In this document: positions 1-13,400 of the stretch, one piece after another
How positions within the stretch are numbered: the first letter of the stretch is position 1
Layout: the number at the start of each line of letters is the position of its first letter
Source: Aphelocoma coerulescens
Lineage: Eukaryota; Chordata; Aves; Passeriformes; Corvidae
Direction of reading: 5' to 3'
NCBI RefSeq assembly: GCF_041296385.1
Contig: NC_091015.1
Span: 90,690,004-90,754,003 of the forward strand
DNA: 64,000 nt
The notes under the pieces: generated by a model
Seen by the model: only the letters and a program-made list of their open reading frames with translations
Database searches by the model: none
Told to the model about the DNA's origin: nothing
Translations under genes and position numbers: made by a program

Positions 1-143
1 CAGCAGCTGTCAAGAGACCAACTTAATGACATTTGGGGGCAGTATGTGTTCTCACATTTTTTATGCAGCAGTAATGACTGTGACCTCTTGGAACCGTTTT
101 TCAGGGAAGTAAAATGTGATCTTATTCATCTTTGTTATCAGAG
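1..143 (+). CDS. Coding exon (partial, cut by window start) of an unrecognised gene
   Basis: The first frame is open from base 1 through the proposed donor and beyond, to a TAA at about 208. It reads as a plausible globular protein, including LSRDQLNDIWGQYVFSHF and LLEPFFREVKCDLIHLC. I end the exon at 143, before GTCAGC, because this leaves two bases (AG) of a codon and the next exon begins with the single base needed to make AGG (Arg). The donor is not ideal: C replaces the usual purine at intron position 3. An alternative donor is GTAAAA after base 110 or so, at the codon for Glu, but that would leave phase 0 and break the frame into the next exon. The start lies outside the window. I do not recognise the protein family, and no catalytic motif, signal peptide or membrane segment is visible in these 47 codons. 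Confidence 0.5.
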
Positions 144-2830
144 GTCAGCACTTACGTTAATTTGTTCAATTTCTATTGAAAAGAGGAAGTTTGATTTTTA
201 TTTTTAAATTGCTTTTGTGTCCGTTGAAAGTCGCAGAATTCCTTGACATCAGAAAACCTTGCCATCTCACCTAACTGATGCCTGTTTCCCAGGAAATATT
301 AAGTCAACTTTATTGAAGCTGAGAATCTCATGTGAAATTGCCATTCTCCCAAACAAATACAAGGATTAAATGACATGAATATACTATTGTAAAAGTAGTA
401 TTGTACTGCAATTAATTTTAAGAAAATAATGAGTTGCTTGTTTATATTTTACATTAGAAACAAACAAAAAAGTAGTCATTAACTTGAAGTTACAGAGATA
501 TCCCAGTTAAACGTGAAGCACAGAAAGCAAAAGATGTAAGTCACAACTAGTGGCAAATTTTATTCATCCTTCTTAAAGGTGTTTATTCTGTGAGGGAAAG
601 ACTTTGACCATCGCTTCTTTTCTTTATGCTTCTTTTCCCTTTCTCCTCTTTGCCATCTTTCTACATTTTCCTCTCACTGGCACTACAGTGTTCTCTGAGT
701 TGATATATGATTCAGCACTGCTGAATCACAGACATGGCCATATAAAACATTTTACTGGGAGTGGAATGAAAAGAACAGCTGCTCTGATAGCACCTCTCTT
801 TTTCTGAAGCTGTTGGAGCCAAGGATCGCTAGGTGTCAGCAGAGTAGTCCAGAAAAAAAAGCTTTTTTTTCTTTCTGAGAATTAATAAAGGAAATAGCAG
901 GTAACAGTTAAAAGTTCATGCATGTAGCAGAAATTTTAAAGCATATTAGGTGGTTGTTCCAGCTCATGTTAACCTAACCTAGAAAACCAGTGTTACTGTG
1001 CTTCCCATGCCATCAGCTCTGTTTTTATTTCATTGTCAAACTGCTTTTCATATGTACAAAGTCTCATTGTGTGTCTAGGGAATAGTGACTACGTGCTGCA
1101 TTTCAGGCAGTAAATGAGAAAGACTGTAAGCTAGAAAAATGATCACTCAGTGAACTTTTCAAAATACCCAATCTGCTCAGACATGAGGTATGCAGACTCA
1201 TGAATAACATTCTCTTGCATTTCCTATGTGTTCTGTTGTTTATTCTGAAGACATGCAGAAATTCTGCCTTTTAAAAATTATTACTTTTATTCTTTATTCG
1301 ACTAATTGATAAAAATGTATATATTTTCTCTGGCTTTCAGCTAGGTCTGACACAGAAGATAGCATCTGCCTTCACACTCAAGGGAGTTATGCTTGCCAGC
1401 CATTCAGATGTCATCTTCCCCTGGCACGCTTCATTCTGGCTAATGCTGGGCTCAACAGTGGGAGTTTATTTTATTCTTTGACAAACACTAGCTGATAGAT
1501 CAGCTTCCCTCAGAACCTTGCCTTCCTTTCCCACTGTGTTTTAAACAATTTGGCTTACTCTTAGAGTGGTTTGCAAAGGCTTGCCTTGCCTCTCAAACAG
1601 TGTGGAACCAAACAGCTCAGAAAGTCTTTTTATAATCAAAAATTAGCTCTACCTGGAAGTTCTGTAACATGAGCAATAGCTTGCTCCTGGAGAACAAGCA
1701 GCTTCTACTACATGATATGCAATAAAAATATAACTGATGCGATCCATATATAGGGTGCATAATTGTATACATTTCACTAAATACACATTTCTGTGGATAT
1801 TAAAAGTATGGCATTGTAAGTTTTTAAAATACTTGATATATGATGCTCCCTTGAATAGCTTTTTTTTTCTTTATTTTTCACAGTGGGTGCTTGGTATCCA
1901 CGTAGAAGCAATTCTAACTGACTTAGGGAACTGTCTGTGGAAAGTGGAGCTTATTTCTGTATTTATTCCTGGAACTGATTCAGCCTCTAAGCAGGAAAGC
2001 ATAGATATTGGCTTATTGAGGAAGCTGAAAAGTTCATCCTTTGTGTCTGATTAAATTTGTTGAATTAGAGATGAGTGATGCTATAAGGCAAGAAATAATG
2101 ACCTCTGAGGCTCAAGGAAGAGTATCAATTAAAATGAGTTGGCCAAATCTAAGGCTATGCAGTGTTAAATGTGTGAAACTGCTGGTTAATATTTAGCTAC
2201 TGAAAATATTCACAAGGATGCATCCTCTAAAGAAGAAAAGCAGTGAATATAATTATTTTTACCTTTATATATTTCCTGGCATTTATGGCTTTAAAGATAA
2301 TGCTCAACAAGACTACTGCAGCATTCAACTTCTGCGTTAGAGGGAGCTGCCCTATTTAGAAGCTATGGATCACAAAGAATTTTTTTAGTGGACTAATGTA
2401 CATAGGACAGAAAACAAGCATCTTTTGCCTTTGCCATATCTGGAACATTTGTCCAGAAACAAAAGAAACCCAAGACCCAAAAATTACTTTGATGGTAATT
2501 CAGTAAAGAAGCAGTATGGGTTTTCCATTTACACAAGTTTATAATGATTCAAACTTTTTTATCTCTTTTTGGTTTTTAACATGAGGAAAAAAGCTTATTA
2601 TTTATTAAAAAAAAATCCATGCTAAAAAAACCAAAAATAGTATGAAAAGTTAGTGAATGTAATTTTCAGAATGTAAAAAATGGTGTGAACATCACTGTCA
2701 ATAGCACAAGAGAGGGAATCTTCCATGTCTTAAACTGTGAATAAGTGCATGTGAAAGAACTGTAGCAATTTGTATAAATTCATGGCTTTAAATGTGCATA
2801 ACAACACAGGAATAATAGCAGTAGTAGCAG

Positions 2831-2870
2831 TAATAATATTAATAATAATAATAACAATAATAATAATAAT
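2831..2870. repeat. (AAT)n microsatellite
   Basis: Imperfect trinucleotide run of TAA/AAT units, interrupted once by AAC, preceded by a short AGT/AGC-rich lead-in from about 2817. Confidence 0.9.
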
Positions 2871-3417
2871 CCTCCACCCGTATATTTTTCAAAAATAGTA
2901 TTTAAATATCCTGAAAGCCATCATAACTGACTGCATGCTTGCTTTCTTGTTTAGAAGCTTGTGCTAAGAAGAAGTATGTTTTCATGTTATGTTAGCTTTT
3001 GATAAAGTTCTTTTCTCAGATTGGGCATTCGTGTATGGGCACTCCTTGCTTTAAACTTGATGAGTAAGATCAAGTAGCTCCATGTAGCATGTTGCATTCT
3101 GAGGAGTGGATCCTGCACAGTATGTCAATCAAATGCACCTACTATCAGGATCCTTCAAATTATTCTCCATGACATTTTAATGAGTTGTGCTAGGGATAAA
3201 GATCATTAACAGTCTCGTCTGTAAATCTCTCAAGTGCTGTATATAGCACAGTGTTTCTTGTGGCCTATAGTAGGGTTTGGCTGTATGAGTTGGATTTCAA
3301 GTCATGTTAGCACTGGTTATTTTACAACAAAGTGGTTATTTTAAATCTGGCTTTGATGCAAGTACCCTGAATAATAGCAGTGACAGTGCAATTGCTTTAT
3401 CTTTCCATAGTTAGCTT

Positions 3418-3451
3418 TGGAACACCATATGTTCATATGGAACACCATATG
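3418..3451. repeat. Short local duplication, 20-bp period
   Basis: The 14-mer TGGAACACCATATG occurs twice, at 3418-3431 and 3438-3451. The spacer contains CATATG again, so the block is also partly palindromic. Confidence 0.85.
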
Positions 3452-4576
3452 AAAAAAATTTCTAATATTGTAATAAATGTTCTAGGGCTTATTGCAGAAG
3501 TCTGAAATCAATTTTGCTGGCAAATGGAAAAAACCCCAACAGATTGCAGGTGTAACATGATTGCTATGTGATGTCTATTTGGCTGTCGATGCATAGAAAC
3601 CCTGTGGTGTCAGAGTTAATATCATTATTATAGAGAAGGTGCAGGAGTTCCCAAGCAAGAGAACAGCTGTCACTGAGATCAGGCATACCAAGCTAGGGAA
3701 GTTTCTGGGGACCCACAGGTTCAGTGCATTGATGCATGCATTCTGTGAAGCAGTCTATCTTTAATTTCAGGAATATGATGAACAAAGGGACATCCCATAC
3801 AAAATGTGTTGTGGGTTTTTTTGAGGTGGGAAGCTTTCCCTCATCTCTCAGGGATTTTGTGCTTCCAAAGGTACTCCATTTTGGTTTCATGAGTATAACT
3901 TTGTAGCAGGCAGGCTTTGAAAAAATAAGGAAAAATCTTGCAGCAGGTAAACTGACTGCAATAAAGGATCATAAAGCTTTGACTTGTTTTAAATAACCTT
4001 GATTTCTTTAATTGTTTCAGTTTTAATTTTGTATGCAAAATATGTCTTAAATGCTTCAGGTTCTGGCTTCCTGAGCTCTTAAAATTTATTTTGCTTCTAT
4101 AGCTAAAGAGTCGTAATGGAGAACTACAATAGTAGAATAAAATCTTGGTGTTTGTGTTCCAAGTATGCCTCTGCTCATAAAAGCTTTTATTGAGGTGAAT
4201 TAAGAGCACGGCTCAGGCCTCTGCTTCTATTTTCTGGAATTGTTTGTAAGAGTTCTGAGAAAAAAAAAGTGTCAAAGTTTTTTAAAAATAAGCTAGATAA
4301 TTAGGGCAGAAGTGTCTTAACATTGCAGATTGCTTCCTTGGCATAATAAAAGTTATATTGACATAATTTTTATAGACACTCTTCTGAGCCAAAAATGAAA
4401 ACTAAAAATAAGAGGTCAGAAAAATCATGCATACCTTTCAATACAGTAGAACGTTCTGGAGAAAAAAAGGATCAAAACTCTCTTGCACTGAAGATACTGG
4501 CCTAAAAGGTTTCATTTTGAAACTACTGTTTTTTAAAACCTGTGGGTACATTGTTATTTTGCATATAGTTTGTTTA

Positions 4577-5445
4577 GTATCCTGAGCGATCCACAAGGAT
4601 CATCGAAGTCCACCTCCTGGCCCTACATGGAACACCCCAATAGCCCCATCACGTTCCTGAGAGCACTGTCCAAACACTTCTTGAACTTTGTCAGGCTTGG
4701 TGCTGTGACCGCTTCCCTGGGGAGCTGTTCCACTGCCCAACCACTTTCTGGGTGAAGAACCTTTTCCTATTATCCAACCTAAACCTTCCCTGACACCACT
4801 TCAGGCCATTCCCTTGAGTCCTGCCGCTGGTCACTACAGAGAAGACATCAGTGTCTGCCCCTCCCCTTCCCCTCATGAGGAAGTTGCAGACTGCAATGAG
4901 GTCTCCCCTCAGTCTCCTCCAGAACAGACCCAGTGACCTCAGCCACTCCTCATGCAGCTTCCCCTCAATGCCTTTCCCCACCTTTGTAGCCCTGCTTTGG
5001 ATTCTCTCTAATAGTTTTATGTCTTTCTTATATTGTGGAATCAAAAACTGCCCCCAGCACTCGAGGCTGCCCCAGTGCAGAGCAGAGTGGGACAATCCCC
5101 TCCCTTGCCCAGCTGATGATGCTGTGCCTGATGCACCCCAGGACAGGGCTGGTCCCCCTGGCTGCCAGGGCACTGCTGACTCAGATTCAACTTTCTGTTG
5201 ACCAGGACCCCCAGGGCCCTTTCCGTAGCTCTGCTCTCCAGCCTCTCATTCGCCAGTAGGTACGGACATCCAGGGTTGCCCTGTTTCAGATGCAGAATCT
5301 GGAACTTTCAGCTTTCCCTTGTTGAACTTCATATAGTTGGTGATTGCCCAGCTCTTATTTATTGAGGTCTCTCTATGGGTCTCTCTGCCTTTGGGGCAGT
5401 CACTAACACCTCTGAGCTTAGTATCATTGACAAACTTAGTATTCC
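4577..5445 (-). mobile_element. CR1 LINE, 3' part of ORF2 plus 3' end, minus strand
   Basis: CR1 is the dominant non-LTR retrotransposon of birds; ORF2 encodes an endonuclease and reverse transcriptase. This fragment runs backwards. Its 3' end is at the left, with the typical phrase about 'ggatcatcgaagtcca'. A minus-strand frame of 160 codons (5173 to 4691) carries the C-terminal ORF2 pattern, including KKDIKLLERIQSRATKV, EEWLRSLGLFWRRLRGDLI and NRKRFFTQKVVGQWNSSP, with many replaced residues. It is 5'-truncated, as most genomic CR1 copies are. Conservation is moderate, so it is older than the LTRs with perfect target duplications. The right boundary is approximate. Confidence 0.9.
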
Positions 5446-8400
5446 TTTGTGTATGAAATCTTAATTTTAAATCAAAGTGAAATCTTAAATCAAAGTTTCA
5501 GAGTTCCATGTTTCTGTCATTTTCCTTTCTTTAGTGATAAGAGCATGCAAGAGTGTGACAGGAAATATAGTAAGAGAAACAGAGAAATTCTGAATGGTTT
5601 TAAGGCTCTATGTAAAATAAAAGAAAAAGGACAACCCCCTTGATATAACTTGAATGCATGCTTAAAGGCACATACTGAAGTGTTTATAAACATGAATGTA
5701 CTTAATTTTGATATGTTTGAAAAAGGATAATTTTTCCAGTAAGCCTGTTTGGAAGCATGCATCTTGTATTTTCTGGGGATACAGAAAAACAGATCCAACC
5801 TCTGTCTCTGATAGTCTCTAATCAAGCAACATGTACTTGAATAAATAAAAAAAAGATATGGTTTTCAAATCAGTCTACTACAGCTTAGCTTCAGCTTATC
5901 TTTAAGAGGCATATAATGCTACTGTACCGGCTAAAAGGAAATTTTATGGACACTGGCAACTTAACTATAGAAAACATGAAAGATAGAATTATTCTTTTAC
6001 TATTTTAAATGAAAATTAAAAGCAGCATTAAGAAATATAAAGCAGTTAGGGCAGTACTTAAAATGATTATATCCGGAATGGACACGAGCTGGAAGCTCTA
6101 TGATTTAAGCCATAGTGTGTTGAATATTATGTGCTGAAAACTACAATTAACAGCAGGAAATTTGTATTTTATTCAAAGAAGATATATGGGTTCCTTAAGA
6201 AGCACTGCATAAGATGATAACACATTGTAAGGGAGTATAGAAATTGAGTGCAGCTGACCACACAAGACATGGGGAATGTTTGAGTAGAAACTGGTTATTT
6301 GAGTGTATGCAGGCCATACAGCATGTATTTAGCTTGATAGATCATCTTGGAACTACCTTGCCTGAGAAAGCAATGTAGCAATTAAACACATTTCTTTCCA
6401 GCTGGTCCCACTTATAATTGGAAAGTAAGTCATAACTGACAGTGAAATTTATTTGATACTTCATGCAGTTTACTATTTTTGCAATTGAGGATATCTTGGC
6501 CAAATTATTACTATTGAGATGTAACTGTGTTTTATATACGTAGTGCAGGGTTGTCAGGGCTATTATTAGCATTTGCAGATAATTTAGTCTTCAGGTTTCC
6601 TCTGTTCCAGTATGCTGACTGGAGACTCTTTATCCACAATGGTTTCTTGTGACTCCTTGAGGTGGAGAAAAATTTCCTTGGCATCCTGCTTCCTTGTCCT
6701 GGCCATGTGCAGGAGGACAAAGGTATCAATTGAGAGGGGAACATCTGAGAATGTCAAGAAAGAGAAGAACAAAGGACTGGGGAATAAAGACAAGATTGGC
6801 ACATGGAAGAGGTAGGGCACAACATAAGGAGAACCCAGGATATGGTTAAAAGCAGGTAGGAGTAGGGGAAGAAGGAAGAGATATGAGCTGATTGGGGAAC
6901 ATAAAAGTTTAAGACTTGAAAACAGGGAGGAAGATAACTAACAGATGAAGCAGGGGGAGAAATGAGGTAACAAAATCATCAGAGGAGCCTAGAAACAAAA
7001 AGAGCCTTTTGCAACAGCTAGGGGTTTTTTTTGCAAGGCTTGTCTTTCCACCAATGAGTCCTGCATCTTGATGCTAATTTATTGGAAGAAGAGAGGAAGT
7101 GAAACTTAGCAGTTATAAGCGTATTCCCCCATATGTTGGGATTACTGCGGAATTCCCTAAAGGTAATTTCTGGGCAGTTAATTACCCTGAAGTGTTTGCT
7201 GCTGTTCTGTAGTCTCGATTGGGAGCCAGTAATGAGCTCTGTGCCTCTTTGTTTCTTTCAGACAACCTATCCCTGGCCAGTTTCCCAATCTGTTATCAGT
7301 GTTAAGCTTTACAATGTTAAGTTTTCTAAAAAATAAGTAGCTTTAAACATTTTTATACAAATAATGTATTTATTCTTTCAGCCAAAACTGAACTGCTTTT
7401 TTTTTTCCTAGAATCTCTTTTGCTGAGCGATAAAACCCATGGCAGTGAAATGACCAAATGTTGGCATTTAAAATGTTTCTGTGGATTTCCTTTTTTCCCT
7501 GTTGTTTCTATGGAGCAGCCGCTGTTGCTATGTATTTTTTCTCTTTGCGTTTGCCAGAACATGACTAGATGGGTCAACACATTCATGGTTTTAGTGGGGA
7601 GTAAAATAATCGCTCCTTGATTACAGGCAGTATTTTAGAAACAGATTTCTGAGACAGAAAAATCCCTATAATATTTAAATTTCCCTAGCAATGGCATAAT
7701 CATGAGTAATTAGCTAAACAAGCCATGGTTAATTGTGATCAGGTAACAACCTTTATATAGGCAAAAAAGGCCAATAAAAAAATGGATGGAAGTAAATCTG
7801 AACAGTATTTGATACTGCGGTATCCTGAACTTTGCTGCAACTAAGTGTGCACTTATGCATATCAATCTAAAGTCTCTAGTGCAATGGAGCAGTGATCCTT
7901 TAATTATTTTAATCAATATTATACAGTCAGACAGGTTAAGTAGCTACCTGCCATAGCTCACTAAACTTGATGAAAAGAGCCTCCTTTCAGTCTGTTTTCT
8001 CATGGGTGCACTCAGATGGATGCACTTTCACCTAAAAGGCATGCAGATGCCTGACAGCAAGCTTTTGGGAAGTGTTTTGAGTAATGAAAATTTTAACAGT
8101 TAATGGGCTGTTTTTCAAAGATGTGAGAGAAAGCAAAATGAAGAATGCATCACCAGCAAAACCTAGCGTGCTGTATCTTCTTGTCCCACTTTCTGTGTTA
8201 TATTTAGCTACTGAATTTTGGCCACATGCACTGCCTTTTATTTTTCTGAGAAATGTTGAATGTAATTTATAAACTAAGAAAATAACAAAATCATGCCTCT
8301 TGGTTTTGTTATTCACAGGCTGCAGTATTTCCAAATCAGTCAGATCCCACAACCTTGCAGTTTCGAATGTGCTTCAACATGAAACTGAATTTTGTCATCT

Positions 8401-10280
8401 CAAATATCATGTTGATGGAGAAAATGCCTCCAGAAAATTCCTAATGAAACCAAGACAGAATGTAGTATAGAGATGAAACAGCTCAGAGGTGAGAGGAACT
8501 GATTTGCACCATCAAGTGCCACTGTGGCTGAATTCTAACCCCTGCACAGGCCCAATGAAACCTCACGGATGCCAAGAATTTCCTGTCAGCATAAAAAATT
8601 CACACTTCCAGCATTCATTTTAATGAAGGCTTCTGCATATACAGATTTGCCTCTGAATTACTGGAGATCACCATCTCTGAAGGGAATACATAAAATAAAA
8701 ATGTAGTACCTCAGTGCAGGAAATAAAGCTCTGAAAGCATGCTTGCAGCCTGGACTGTTTTAGTTTTACATCAGGAGCAAAACTCAACTGTTTGCACAGT
8801 TTTACAATAGAAATGACTGTGCATGATCAGCTAGGAATAACAGGGTTGAGGAGTATCAGCAAAGGAGTTGAAACAAATGCTCACTGCCAGCCTTGCCAGT
8901 GTGCCATCTTGTGCCAAATATATAATGAACTTCTGGCAATACAGCGGCCACATAGTACTGAGACCATGGACATCTGAGGATCCTTATTAAACTGTGAATA
9001 CTCCAGATCCACTGTTTATTAGATGCCATTTGCTTTAGGCTTAGAAGCTCATTAAAAATCTACAATGTGACCTTTCGAATTTTGAGAGCTATAATTTGCT
9101 ACATATATATTGTAGCAAATATATATGTATTCAATATTTTTATAGTTTTTCTCAAATGAGTTCTAAGATTGGAAGAAACTGTAATATGGACAAGCCTGTT
9201 ATGATGTGTGTTAAAAAATGTGTTGCCAGCAGCAGGTTTAAGAATGTGCTATAGTTTTATAGACCCAGTAAACAAACAGAGTAAAAAGTCTTGTCTTCAT
9301 TAAAGGACAAATTAGGAAAAGAAACTTGCATGGAGTGATCATTAGATGCAGCTTTTAAGGGAAAGAAAATTAGCATCAAATTTCAGTTTCACAGACATTT
9401 AGTCTTCTTGCTGATGTATCCTTATGTTGTGAAAGGGATCAAAGACATCACTGGTGATGTTTCATGGTAAGATGACGAATGATAGAAAGCTGCTGGAAAA
9501 AGCAAGATTAAAATTATGTAATGAGTTGGTTCATTTGGATTGATGCAGTTTTGACCTTTGAGTTGAGAGACAGAAAAATAAAGGACCTGCTGTGAGTTGA
9601 AGATTCAGTGTAGTCATACGTTTGATAACTCCATCTTTAAACTTAAGAAACACAAAGAGCTCCCAGACTGTTGGCAGGGACAACGTTTGGTAGCAAATAT
9701 TTCTCATAATTAATATCACTTGAGTCTGCCCTTACCTAGGTTTTACAGAGCTAAAGTTATAATAGCTGAAGATTAGGCTGGCACAAATTTAAACCTAAAA
9801 ATACTTAAATAAACAGATAGTTTTTCTCTCTATTCAGGGTCAGACCAAGACAAATAAATTGTCTTGTGAAGATCTTTGTAACAGAAGCAAGTTGATGGTA
9901 TATTTTGACAAGACTGCTACTGCAGAAGTAGGGTTATGACTAAGAAATGACAGCAAGGAAGGAAGCTGTGCAATGAATTCAGCTTTTGGGTAGATGTGTG
10001 ACTGGTACATCCTCTTATCGGAACTAAGATGCATGTATTCCTAGCAACTAAAAAGACACCTGACTGTAAGCAGGTAAAGTTTTCATTTCAAAAGCTTACA
10101 ATAAGGCTGTAAGCCAGTGAAGTTTTAATTTCAACTGATCCTGCAAATTTATGGGTATTCTCTCTATTGTAACCTGTCTCACTGAAATAAAAAGCAAGAG
10201 GCAAAAGGTACATAATGTGAATCTGCTTCTGAAAATACACAGTCTCATGTAACATAAAATTTTTGTCTATTTACATATAG
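5446..10280 (+). other. Intron sequence, second part
   Basis: AT-rich unique sequence with no supported gene. Open frames near 6600-6800 and 7350-7620 occur on both strands without matching splice sites and look like chance. A block at about 7650-7760 is rich in homeodomain-like TAATTA/GTAATTAGC words, which may be a conserved non-coding element but cannot be tested here. Confidence 0.4.
9094..9120. repeat. Perfect 10-bp-arm inverted repeat
   Basis: ATTTGCTACA and its exact reverse complement TGTAGCAAAT flank a TATATAT loop. Most likely a chance AT-rich hairpin. Confidence 0.8.
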
Positions 10281-10425
10281 GAAGGCTTACCAGACAGAGG
10301 CTGTGCCTGAGGAATCAGAAGCACATTGTTTGATGCTTCTGAAAACTTTTCTTTATGAAGCCCTTGTGCAATTTGAAGGCAAGAGGTATGCAGTTACTCT
10401 TAGAGATAAAGACGATGAAGACATC
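10281..10425 (+). CDS. Internal coding exon of the unrecognised gene
   Basis: A 145-base open segment preceded by a T-rich acceptor ending in ATATAG and followed by a strong donor, ATC|GTGAGT. Its first base G completes the codon left by the exon ending at 143; 48 further codons follow and it ends in phase 0. The reading includes EESEAHCLMLLKTFLYEAL and KRYAVTLRDKDDEDI: an amphipathic, probably helical stretch followed by a charged segment. No stop interrupts it, and codon use is unlike the surrounding AT-rich DNA. The frame continues past the donor only to 10524. I see no diagnostic motif and do not assign a family. The upstream intron would be about 10.1 kb and the downstream one about 21.4 kb, both holding CR1 or LTR insertions. 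Confidence 0.62.
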
Positions 10426-13400
10426 GTGAGTACATTTTATTCTTTATGCCTTAAAATGTCACAAGGAATGAAGTTTGTAGGGAATGCTAATGCTGTAATG
10501 CTGCACTTTAACATTATACAGTGAAACTGTCAGTGTATAACATTCCTCCCTACCTCCCTTCAATTCTTTTGGGATATTTGAAAAATACAGCTGGTGGATT
10601 TTTCCCCATGGATGTGTCTAGTTTTTGGAAATGTAACAGTGGGAAGAAAAGCATGAATTCTTTCTTAAAGCAGACCAGATGATTTTTAGTATAATTTTTT
10701 TTCCCATTCAAAGTACTTAAGGAATATTAATATTTCTTTTCCCTCACAGGCAATGTAGACTTGTTTAGCAAGGACTAGGGATAATATGGGAATTTTTAAC
10801 TTTCTGAAACTTTGGCAATGAACATGAAAGAAAATATCTGTTGGTTCCCTATCCACTTATCCTATCTGTAATGTTACTTTGCAGCTAAGAAATACCTCCC
10901 ACCCCAGCATTCTTTTCATCCCCAGACATCTGGAAGATGGAGAATGTGATGGTTGCACTGATAGCCAGAGGGGCTACAGGTTTATAGTGTTGATGTTCCA
11001 TGCAAAGGCTTTCAGAGTATCACTGCTGTGTACTTCCTTACAGAGAGGGAGTAATGTTCTTTTGTGTTTTATTTTACTAACAATTTGTGGAGCCATTTGA
11101 AACCTCTGGAGACAAATATATTCCTCTCTTAGAAGATGTCCCACTGTCTTGAATATGGTAGCAGGATTTGAAATGTTAGGAAATTTCATGCATCATTAAC
11201 AGAGAACAAGTATGTCTGGATCTATGTTACTTGGAACCCCATCCAGATTTTATCATGAAAATGGTATTGCCTCCAGTTACCCTAATTCATCATTGGTAGG
11301 CAGAAATGCTAATTACAGTACCATGACATATGATAATGGTTTTGACAGGTATAGAATACTTTTTCTTATTTTGTGAAGGGGCTGGTGAAAGTATTATGGA
11401 ATTTCCTGAACTGTGCTTTACATCCTGTGAAACCATAACAACCATATTGCTCATCAGTCTGTAGGTTTGTTTTCAACAGTTTAGAGATTCACTCATTCTT
11501 TAGGCGTTTCTGTATTGATGGAAAACAATGCAATGAGTATTTATGGAAAACATATGGGATGAAGCAGAGAGAGGAAGGAAAAACAGTAAGGCCAACTTCT
11601 ATTCTACTTGAATGTGTTTTATCTAACAAAACCAAGAGAGACAAAATTTTTACTGAAGGTATAGATTAAAAATTTATGTAAACTTACTGGTCAACTCAAA
11701 AATAATAGAGACTTCTTTTATATAGATAATGAAATTAATGCTTAGCAACACAGTTTTCATAAGTATCTTAAAATATGTGTTGTAGGATTGAGATTTCTTT
11801 AGGCAGGTTTCTTTTAGGGTTTTTCTAAAAGATAAACAATCTGGCCATGGGCAATCATGCAGAGCAATCAGTACATATGAGGTAAATTTTTGTTGTTTTT
11901 CAGGTAGCCTCTGACTGTATAAAGCAAAATACAGATATGTCTGTAAGTCTAAAATCACGCTTTCTTGGAAAAAATCAGTACACAGGGATTTGCTTTATGG
12001 ACACCTGCAATATTTAATCTCTCTACACACTGCAGTCTTTGCTAGAAGATACACTCCTTTATGGTTGGACTTTGATGGTTCATGACTTACTGAGGGAAAC
12101 ATTTCTTAGACTATGACATTTTAATATTAGATGGTGAGTTGGGTTTTCCAGTATTATATGGGAAGTGCACCCTCATTATATGTATATAGTGATGAATACC
12201 TTGGCTTTCTTTGTGCCAGGCTGTCAGAAACTTGTATGTGGATATTTCATGCTTAGTCTGGGAAAGTGCAATGTTCAAAATGGCAGTGTCTAGGCTGACA
12301 TGAACAGAGAACCAGCATTGTGCATTTTCAGGGGGGAATGAGATTGAGGATTAGGTCCCAGTGTCTGGTGAAGTTGTCCTTCTGTGTGAGGGCTACTGAC
12401 AGTGTTATCTTGTAGTATTTGCAAATTTGCTCTTAAAAAGTTAACTGATGTCCAAATTCTGTTTGAATTGGGATATGCTGGTTAGTTATGAGACTAAAAA
12501 GCTTTGTTTATGGCCTGCAGCCAAGTCTAACAATGGAGCGAAGATAAAAATTTATTGTGTCACTAGTTATTAAATCTATTTAAATTTTTAGAGTTTCTAC
12601 TTCTCCTTCAGTGGACTATGTATTTAACAGCTTCAGGAAATTCCTCTGTTGATAACCAGACATTAAACATGTGGGACCATCTTCTGAGGAGCTTTCTGAA
12701 TAAAGGGAGTTGTACGTCTTTTGTGTTCAACCTAGCCTGTAGCAGGAGAATGTAACGCTCTGTCACCCCATTTTCTCAGCTTCCTCAACAGTGTGCTGTT
12801 GACTTCCAAGCCCTAATCTTCTGCTGACAGATGCACAGAGCCTGTGCCAAAAGAATATAAAATGACGTAATCAGGTTGTGGCATTATGTGTGAGGACAAG
12901 AGCCTGGATATAGCACTCTGTCAGCCTTCTTAGATGTTACAATTCCTCTCTCCTGTAAGTTTCTGATAATGTTATGTCACGTGCATGCATAAATGATTTG
13001 GCAACAGGAAAAGAGCCAATATTTTAGGAAGCAGATACTACTTCCTTAGGTCTGCACCAGAATATATGCATGTTACACATTAAAGGTGCTTCTTTCTGCA
13101 CCACAAATGTCTTCTTGGTCACTGTCTTTATCCTTCCAAAGCCTATGTGAAATCATAAAGCATTAATATGAAATACAGGAAGAAACAAAGGAACATTGAA
13201 GATCACATACCTATGTCTCTGCAGTAAAAACATCATTAGGATGGTGTATGACCCAAGATCTGAGTTGCCATGCAATATACTTAGACTATTGAGCAAAGTC
13301 ATGGTGGCTACAGTTTTACCAGGTAAAGTGTTGTACTGCTGCTTGTTAAAAAAAAAAAAAGATATTTGTACTTGTCTGTCTTTATACATACATATATATA

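Larger units (their letters stand above)
144..4576 (+). other. Intron sequence, first part
   Basis: AT-rich, mostly unique sequence between the first and second proposed exons. It holds an (AAT)n repeat and a short 20-bp-period duplication, both listed separately. At 1884 a very T-rich acceptor precedes about 57 open codons, but no good donor follows; see the findings. No other coding signal is apparent. Confidence 0.45.
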
